This document shows, piece by piece, positions 7,178 to 10,994 of a stretch of 10,994 nucleotides of DNA. The translations under genes were made by a program, and so were the position numbers. Source of the DNA: an uncultured Clostridia bacterium (GTDB lineage Bacteria; Bacillota; Clostridia; Acetivibrionales; CALMWN01); contig CALMWN010000012.1 of NCBI GenBank assembly GCA_937873555.1, forward strand, positions 1-10,994, read 5' to 3'. A model generated the notes under the pieces. The model searched no databases, was not told the origin of the DNA, and saw only the letters and a program-made list of their open reading frames with translations. Each line of letters opens with the position of its first letter. Position 1 is the first letter of the stretch.

Positions 7178-7567
7178 CTATTTGGAATTTACTGTTAACG
7201 TTAAGCTTTTTAAATCAATAATTGCACCTGACTTTATTAGTAAATCAATTCCTAAAAGTCCATTGATATTACCTTTAGGATCAATTACTCCAAAATCCAG
7301 CTTAACACCCTGAAGTTTTAACGATCCAATCTCTACTTCTTCTATATTCTTTGAAAAAAAATTATGCAAACTTCCTCCAACACCATAGAACGAGTTCACT
7401 ATATCATTGGGCTCAGCAATTATTCCTATGTCTTCAACTATGTCCGGCGAAATAATTGTTTCTGCAGCACCCGTATCAATAACAATATTATCAATGCACT
7501 TAGTAACTCCCTTATATACTACTTTTATAGAAGTAAAAAGAAGTCCGTCTCTTAACTGTATGTCCAT
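7178..7567 (-). CDS. Retropepsin-like aspartic protease
   Basis: A 129-aa single-domain aspartic protease of the retropepsin-like clan, whose members work as homodimers with one catalytic Asp each. The active-site triad is DTG at 31-33 in IVIDTGAAETIIS. FYGVGGSLHNF (60-70) is the Gly-rich flap region. INGLLGIDLLIKSGAIIDLKSLTLTV (101-126) is the conserved second half, with the GLLGxDxL signature. There is no signal peptide or membrane segment, so it is probably cytosolic. Its ATG overlaps the stop of the upstream gene (TAATG) with GAGGT at 7576-7580, so the two are very likely co-translated. The target is unknown. In related clostridia I recall this protease next to the same small partner, from memory only. 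Confidence 0.85.
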   Translation of the reverse strand: MDIQLRDGLLFTSIKVVYKGVTKCIDNIVIDTGAAETIISPDIVEDIGIIAEPNDIVNSFYGVGGSLHNFFSKNIEEVEIGSLKLQGVKLDFGVIDPKGNINGLLGIDLLIKSGAIIDLKSLTLTVNSK

Positions 7568-7812
7568 TAAATCACACCTCTATAGCCAAAGATTTGCTTT
7601 ATTTCTACTTCTATTTTTTCTTTTCCAGTATGGTATACCAAAACATCGTCTTTTGCTCTCACTAATTCCCGTGTTGCTTCCTTGTCATCATCAAAAGCCT
7701 TTACAACTGCCATATCATCAATATATCGAATGTTTCCTTCGATATGGGATTGTAATATCTGCAGCTTTACAAATTTATCCGGATAAATCTTTCTGACTTC
7801 TTCCCATTTCAT
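7567..7812 (-). CDS. Small protein of unknown function, partner of the aspartic protease
   Basis: An 81-aa acidic/basic-mixed soluble protein, MKWEEVRKIYPDKFVKLQIL..., with ...YIDDMAVVKAFDDDKEATRELVRAKDDVLVYHTGKEKIEVEIK and a GYRGVI end. I recognise the type as a conserved Firmicutes hypothetical but know of no function. The start at ATG 7812 is chosen over GTG 7821 because AGGAGGT (7820-7826) overlaps that GTG and sits 7 bases before the ATG. Its stop shares one base with the protease start, so the pair form one two-gene unit read from the promoter at 7849-7879. Size and coupling would suit an adaptor, substrate or inhibitor of the protease; this is inference. Confidence 0.8.
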   Translation of the reverse strand: MKWEEVRKIYPDKFVKLQILQSHIEGNIRYIDDMAVVKAFDDDKEATRELVRAKDDVLVYHTGKEKIEVEIKQIFGYRGVI

Positions 7813-7838
7813 ATCCAGCACCTCCTATGTTTCATACA

Positions 7839-7856
7839 CCTAATAGGTATTATACC
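7839..7856. promoter_or_regulatory. Overlapping palindromes at the protease-pair promoter
   Basis: CCTAATAGG (7839-7847) and GGTATTATACC (7846-7856) are two perfect odd-length palindromes sharing GG. They cover the -10 box and the expected start of transcription. This position suits an operator, but the binding protein is unknown. Confidence 0.4.
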
Positions 7857-7879
7857 ACGTTTCCGGTGACACTTCTCAA
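7849..7879 (-). promoter_or_regulatory. Promoter of the 81-aa protein/protease pair
   Basis: On the minus strand TATAAT (7854-7849) is a perfect -10 box. TTGAGA (7879-7874) is a 5/6 match to the -35, with a 19-base spacer, longer than ideal. The predicted start is near 7842, about 15 bases before the ribosome site. The -35 lies in the left end of the repeat element at 7865. Confidence 0.5.
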
Positions 7880-7965
7880 ACACTTATCCGCAAAAGTCTA
7901 TAATCATTAATAAATAGGCATTTGTTGTAATTGCACTGTCACTTTTTGAGAAAGCGTCCTCGCTT
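7865..7965. repeat. Possible small inverted-repeat element, including AGAAGCG copy C
   Basis: The left end GGTGACACTTCTCAAA (7865-7880) and the right end, which on the minus strand reads GGACGCTTTCTCAAAAAGTG from 7959, are imperfect inverted copies. The right part is copy C: TGTCACTTTTTGAGAAAGCG from 7937, then TCCTCG, with AAGCG/CGCTT pairing around TCCT (7952-7965). The roughly 100-base span has no frame of note. It could be a MITE-like remnant or a hairpin pair between two operons. Confidence 0.35.
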
Positions 7966-7999
7966 AGAGTTTAGAATTACAAAATCTTTGGATGGGACC

Positions 8000-8452
8000 T
8001 TATAATCCAATTGCTGATTTCAAGCCCTTATAACTGCCTGAATCAGGAAACCCAGCTTTGATAATATTCATAAACTTTTCGGAAAAGCCGTAGTCTTGTA
8101 AATCATTGATGTCAACCATTTTCACGTCATGAATAGGGTTTTCGTCAAACTCATTAGTAGGAAGCTTTATTTCTCCGCCTGCTCTTTCAAGCTTAAAAGT
8201 AATATGTAATAGCGGCGGGATTGCATCAGGCTTTTCGCAAACATATAAAAGCTTCTCAACTTTAACTTTCAGACCTGTTTCTTCATACAATTCTCTAACT
8301 ATGCCCTGTTCAATGGTTTCGCCCTGTTCAAGCCTTCCTCCGGGTAAAGACCATGATCTTTCTAGAGATACCTTCTGCTTGACCAGTAGGATTTTTCCAT
8401 CCTCAATCAGCACACCTGTAAGTCTTATTTGAAATAAATAATTATTGTTCAA
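8000..8452 (-). CDS. NUDIX hydrolase
   Basis: A 150-aa hydrolase of nucleoside diphosphates linked to another moiety; the substrate is not deducible (MutT/ADP-ribose type). The Nudix box is exact: G39-x5-E45-x7-R53-E54-L-Y-E57-E58-T-G60-L (in GRLEQGETIEQGIVRELYEETGL), preceded by SWSLPGG. The start is probably TTG 8452 (M-NNNYLFQIRLTGVL), because AGGAGG (8461-8466) lies 8 bases upstream; the frame's ATG at 8485 would place that site inside the gene. It is clearly paralogous to the NUDIX at 9814, with matching ILLV.QKVS, WSLPGG.LE.GE.IEQGI, EKLLYV, YGFS and an FP..G.Y.G....IGL C-terminus. The 2H phosphoesterase lies upstream on the same strand. Confidence 0.93.
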   Translation of the reverse strand: MNNNYLFQIRLTGVLIEDGKILLVKQKVSLERSWSLPGGRLEQGETIEQGIVRELYEETGLKVKVEKLLYVCEKPDAIPPLLHITFKLERAGGEIKLPTNEFDENPIHDVKMVDINDLQDYGFSEKFMNIIKAGFPDSGSYKGLKSAIGL

Positions 8453-8460
8453 ATCATTTC

Positions 8461-8466
8461 CCTCCT
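8461..8466 (-). promoter_or_regulatory. Ribosome binding site implying a TTG start for the NUDIX gene
   Basis: AGGAGG on the minus strand lies 8 bases before TTG 8452. The intervening ATG at 8457 is out of frame and stops at once (ATG-ATT-TGA). Confidence 0.7.
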
Positions 8467-8550
8467 TTAAGAAAAGTGAATCCAATTTCTTTGAAAGATT
8501 ACTCCTTCATCAACACCTTCAGGTTCAAGGATAAATCTTTTCGATAAAAT
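8467..8550 (-). pseudogene. Short protein-like frame between NUDIX and 2H genes
   Basis: The minus strand reads FILEPEGVDEGVIFQRNWIH and then FS-stop at 8467-8469, in a different frame from the NUDIX gene. A TAG at 8551-8553 closes it upstream. The composition is protein-like, but there is no start and I know no family. Possibly the end of a decayed gene. Confidence 0.2.
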
Positions 8551-8589
8551 CTACAAATATATATTCACCCTATGTTAAATGACATGTAA

Positions 8590-9093
8590 TTACTCCACGT
8601 ACTTCCGCATTGTATTGTATATGCCCAGGCATCCTGCTTTTAACCGTAAAGGGATTTTACCAAATTTCTCGAAATATTCATCAACAATTTTGTTTCTTTC
8701 TTTATCAGGGTTTCCAAGTGCTATTGTCATATGATATATCGGAAATCCATACTTATTCTTGTCAAAGGCGGGAAATTCCTTATATAATTCCCCAGTCAGC
8801 TTTTCAATGGATGTTACAGGAGAAGGGGATAAATATAATACACTGCTTGATGGAAAACTGGAAAGAGGTTTTGCCCAGAATTCAAATTTGGAAGTTTTTC
8901 GCGCTATTCGCTTCAACTTTTCTACAACACTATCATCAATTTCTCCCGGCAACAGAAAACTATCCAAAAGTGTAACATGAAAAGGAACATCCTTGCCGGG
9001 ATTAATAATATATTTGCGTCTGAAATTCTCCAATTCAGAAATCTCATTCTCTGGAAATAAACACAAAACACTTTTTGCAGCATCCTGGCCCAT
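8590..9093 (-). CDS. 2H phosphoesterase, 2'-5' RNA ligase-like
   Basis: A 167-aa member of the LigT-like 2H superfamily, which acts on 2',3'- or 1'',2''-cyclic phosphates and 2'-5' linkages in RNA or nucleotides. Two catalytic HxT motifs are seen: HVT (39-41, in PFHVTLLDSF) and HMT (121-123, in YHMTIALGNP), about 80 residues apart as usual. Length is normal. The ATG at 9093 has AGGAG (9100-9104) 6 bases upstream. A 90-base gap separates it from the HD gene upstream and 137 bases from the NUDIX downstream; all are on one strand. It could be a cyclic phosphodiesterase rather than a ligase; bacterial members are often misnamed. Confidence 0.9.
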   Translation of the reverse strand: MGQDAAKSVLCLFPENEISELENFRRKYIINPGKDVPFHVTLLDSFLLPGEIDDSVVEKLKRIARKTSKFEFWAKPLSSFPSSSVLYLSPSPVTSIEKLTGELYKEFPAFDKNKYGFPIYHMTIALGNPDKERNKIVDEYFEKFGKIPLRLKAGCLGIYNTMRKYVE

Positions 9094-9129
9094 AAATTAC
9101 TCCTCTCTTATTTCAACCAGTAATAAAAC

Positions 9130-9155
9130 CTTCTCATTTTTTAAGAAGCGTCACC
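9130..9155. repeat. AGAAGCG repeat, copy D, with weak hairpin
   Basis: TTTTTTAAGAAGCGTCACC is close to the other AGAAGCG copies. CTTCT (9130-9134) pairs with AGAAG (9144-9148). Read on the minus strand, the hairpin is followed by GGTTTTATTA, so it could serve as a poor terminator for the HD gene that ends at 9184. The 5-bp AT-rich stem makes this doubtful. Confidence 0.35.
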
Positions 9156-9183
9156 ACCCACTCCTTTGTCACTCCTCACTTAA

Positions 9184-9717
9184 TTAAATAAGCCCTTCTT
9201 TCAAATCCTTAATAAATTCTTCTGTAAATTTCTGTTGGTCCGCATAGATATTCCGGGCCTCTGGCAGATAGCAGCAACCTTTACCAAGAATACTATTTTC
9301 GATGTATGAAATGGTTTGTTCCAAGGTCTGGCCCCTAACCGAGCCAGTTATCAGGGATTTTACAATTAGATAAGTCTTTCCGCCCTCAGTCATATGTGCA
9401 TCATGGAGTATCTTACCCTCAAGAGTATCTGGAACTTCACTTTTTTGAGATTCCCAAGCTACCTTAGTGATAAAATTTATTTTTTCTTCAGGAATGCCAC
9501 TATTTTTAAGCCAGACTATTATTTCATTTTCAGCACTATATATAAACCCATGAAAATATGCGGCATAAATTATAGCTTCTGAATCAACACTCTCATTTGT
9601 GTTTTTGAGCAATCTTTCAACACATTTCAATACTCTTTCAATGTGAGAAATGTCATGCATAATATCTTTATTTTGATAATAAGGTACAACAAACTTTTCA
9701 AGTGCTTCGATATCCAC
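9184..9717 (-). CDS. HD-type phosphohydrolase-like protein with HG in place of HD
   Basis: A 177-aa all-helical protein of the HD fold, which in active members is a metal phosphohydrolase. Numbering from GTG 9717: His25 in DISHIERVLKCVERL is the first ligand, AAYFHGF has His56-Gly57 where the family has HD, and KILHDAHMTEGGKT carries Asp106. The central metal Asp is therefore missing, while the rest of the pattern is intact. It may be a subfamily with altered metal binding or no catalysis. The GTG start is chosen because GGAGG (9726-9730) lies 8 bases upstream and overlaps the alternative TTG at 9732. It sits between the NUDIX at 9814 and the 2H gene. The substrate is unknown. Confidence 0.75.
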   Translation of the reverse strand: MDIEALEKFVVPYYQNKDIMHDISHIERVLKCVERLLKNTNESVDSEAIIYAAYFHGFIYSAENEIIVWLKNSGIPEEKINFITKVAWESQKSEVPDTLEGKILHDAHMTEGGKTYLIVKSLITGSVRGQTLEQTISYIENSILGKGCCYLPEARNIYADQQKFTEEFIKDLKEGLI

Positions 9718-9725
9718 TTGAACAA

Positions 9726-9730
9726 CCTCC
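9726..9730 (-). promoter_or_regulatory. Ribosome binding site implying a GTG start at 9717
   Basis: GGAGG on the minus strand overlaps TTG 9732 and lies 8 bases before GTG 9717, which removes five residues from the longest frame. Confidence 0.65.
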
Positions 9731-9813
9731 AAAACAAAAAATTGCGGATTCCTGCAAAGAATGTGTAATAGCTTTATTGATTAAAATCTAATCATGGATA
9801 CTTCATTCATATA

Positions 9814-10257
9814 TTATAAGCCTATATTTTTCATTGAACCAACATAGTTACCGCCAGACGGGAAGCTATTTAAGGCTAATTCATAAAAACACTGACTAAA
9901 GCCATATTCTCTTAAAGAACATATTGGAACCATTTCTACACCTGTTATCGGATTTGCTCCTGCCTCTGGCTCGTAGCCAACTTGAACTTCGCCAGACAAT
10001 CTGTTAACTAAAAATGTGATATGAACAGTATGTATTTCTTCTTCTATTCTATCACCTACGTATAGTAACTTTTCAATAGCAATATCTAACCCTGTTTCTT
10101 CCTTCAATTCACGTTTAATTCCCTGTTCTATACTCTCTCCTGTTTCTAATGTTCCCCCTGGCAATGACCAGTTACGAGATGATGAAACTTTTTGTTGAAC
10201 TAACAATATTTTTTCATTCTCTACTAAAACAGCTTCAACTCGCACTTTCTGTATCAT
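9814..10257 (-). CDS. NUDIX hydrolase, paralogue of the one at 8000
   Basis: A 147-aa NUDIX protein with an exact box: G35-x5-E41-x7-R49-E50-L-K-E53-E54-T-G56-L (in GTLETGESIEQGIKRELKEETGL), preceded by NWSLPGG. The ATG at 10257 has AAGGAG (10268-10273) 10 bases away, slightly long. It aligns along its full length with the 8000-8452 NUDIX, down to the shared FP.GGNYVGSMKNIGL-type end, so both come from one duplication or from two related acquisitions. The differences cluster in the 70-110 region (DRIEEEIHTVHIT against CEKPDAIPPLLHIT), which often shapes substrate choice, so the two may act on different nucleotides. The HD gene lies downstream across an 81-base gap. Confidence 0.93.
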   Translation of the reverse strand: MIQKVRVEAVLVENEKILLVQQKVSSSRNWSLPGGTLETGESIEQGIKRELKEETGLDIAIEKLLYVGDRIEEEIHTVHITFLVNRLSGEVQVGYEPEAGANPITGVEMVPICSLREYGFSQCFYELALNSFPSGGNYVGSMKNIGL

Positions 10258-10317
10258 TTTCTGTATTCTCCTTGTAATTAATACTAATAGCTTTAATGCA
10301 CATAATAAAATGTTATG

Positions 10318-10395
10318 TTACGATATAATATCTATCTTTTCTTTAACAAATTTCACCAAAGAATCCTTTTCACTTTGGGGAATCTGTTCAATCAT
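10318..10395 (-). CDS. Possible 25-aa small ORF or 5' remnant
   Basis: ATG 10395 opens MIEQIPQSEKDSLVKFVKEK-IDIIS and stops at 10318. It starts 2 bases after the methyltransferase stop, so coupled translation is possible although no ribosome site is seen. The helix-like, charged sequence looks like the N-terminus of a larger enzyme whose remainder is gone. Nearby are the palindrome GATATAATATC (10322-10332, overlapping this frame) and CATAA/TTATG arms (10301-10317). I cannot assign a family. Confidence 0.25.
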   Translation of the reverse strand: MIEQIPQSEKDSLVKFVKEKIDIIS

Positions 10396-10397
10396 AA

Positions 10398-10994
10398 TTA
10401 CTTGTCATTTTGTACTACGATTATGAATCGGTGTGATAGAGTTTCATAATACCCATTCTGCTTTATGATGTCATATATGTATAGCAACTGCTTTTCATAC
10501 TTTTCTGGAGTGAAGTCTTCAACCATCCATGGAATTGCTTTCAAATAATATACAACAGCCCCTATGTCATAAAACCGCATTGATGATATTTGCTCATTCT
10601 GCATTATTATTCTTAACCCATAATCCTTAACTTCGTCAACTGCAGATTGTAAATTCCAGTTCCCATATCTTGTGTTTTTGCCTAACATGTCCTTCAACAA
10701 ATTGGCACAAGTTAAAAATCCAACCTGCTGGGTTATGAAAATACCCTGTTTCCTCAAAATCCGTTTCAGCTCTTTAGGGTAATATGCTTCATGACGGTTT
10801 ATGATTACATCAAAAAAGTCGTCATCAAATGGCAGCTTATCATTATAAGGAAGATGGCTGTTTTCAGGTACATAGACTACTTCAACACCAACAGGGTTAA
10901 GCTTTCTTTTGGCTATATCGACATTCGGCGGATAGCTTTCAGTAGCATACGTAGAAAGAGGTAAAGGCGATAGTGAAGCAAGCACTTCTCCTCC
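10398..10994 (-). CDS. SAM-dependent methyltransferase, N-terminus beyond window
   Basis: The final 199 residues of a class I methyltransferase. The frame is open to the last base: GGEVLASLSPLP is the end of the Gly-rich motif I, so GTG 10985 is internal, and the GGAGGA before it is coding sequence that only looks like a ribosome site. TYATESYPPNVDIAKRKL carries the motif II acidic residue. LPFDDDFFDVIINRHEAYYPKEL is motif IV, followed by LRKQGIFITQQVG. RFYDIGAVVYYLKAIPWMVEDF and LSHRFIIVVQ are typical of the family end. A stretch of extra residues (PENSHLPYND) precedes LPFDDD and has partly repeated sequence (LPYND/LPFDD), which may be a small duplication. The substrate is unknown. About 50 N-terminal residues are missing. 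Confidence 0.88.
   Translation of the reverse strand, partial: GGEVLASLSPLPLSTYATESYPPNVDIAKRKLNPVGVEVVYVPENSHLPYNDKLPFDDDFFDVIINRHEAYYPKELKRILRKQGIFITQQVGFLTCANLLKDMLGKNTRYGNWNLQSAVDEVKDYGLRIIMQNEQISSMRFYDIGAVVYYLKAIPWMVEDFTPEKYEKQLLYIYDIIKQNGYYETLSHRFIIVVQNDK

Noticed and set aside
9778..9794. TGATTA/TAATCA hairpin after the second NUDIX as a terminator
   Set aside because: The stem is entirely AT-rich with one GC pair and has no T-tail on the minus strand.
10986..10994. GGAGGAGAA before GTG 10985 as ribosome site and start of the right-edge methyltransferase
   Set aside because: It encodes G-G-E of the SAM-binding motif I in the same frame, so the gene continues beyond the window.
4642..10994. 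Integron cassette array with attC sites
   Set aside because: No GTTRRRY/RYYYAAC site pairs or integrase were seen; the AGAAGCG repeats do not have attC structure.

Overview
The window reads as a low-GC Firmicutes (clostridial) chromosome. The arginine genes, the strong GGAGG-type ribosome binding sites on almost every gene, the use of GTG and TTG starts, and the families present all point that way. Species cannot be named from the sequence alone.

Region 1 (1-4541, plus strand) is the end of an arginine-biosynthesis operon. It holds carB without its 5' end (carbamoyl-phosphate synthase large subunit), then argF (ornithine carbamoyltransferase) 36 bases later, then a GNAT acetyltransferase. 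CarB makes carbamoyl phosphate and ArgF transfers it to ornithine to give citrulline. The CarB allosteric domain lacks the loop that carries a key UMP/IMP-site lysine in the E. coli enzyme, which fits an arginine-dedicated synthase.

Region 2 (about 4542-10994) is visibly more AT-rich and almost wholly on the minus strand. It is a string of small stand-alone genes, most with their own Shine-Dalgarno sequence. In minus-strand order from the right edge they are: a SAM methyltransferase (cut by the window end), a NUDIX hydrolase, an HD-type protein whose HD dyad reads HG, a 2H phosphoesterase (2'-5' RNA ligase-like), a second and paralogous NUDIX hydrolase, an 81-aa unknown protein coupled to a retropepsin-like aspartic protease, an internally deleted YdcF/DUF218 gene, a second SAM methyltransferase, a REP-associated tyrosine transposase (RAYT), and another GNAT. 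Several short open frames between genes look like remnants, so this part resembles an accessory or decaying region.

The most notable signal is in the RAYT gene. It carries two 27-base REP-like hairpins, 24/27 identical and in opposite orientation. Both start with TGTAGGGG, both are read through in frame, and they bracket the part encoding the catalytic HIH motif. A third hairpin with the same head lies between the convergent GNAT genes at 4598-4621. A second, weaker repeat family with core AGAAGCG occurs at 4541, 7028, 7937 and 9134. The aspartic protease pair has its own promoter, with two overlapping palindromes at the -10 region.
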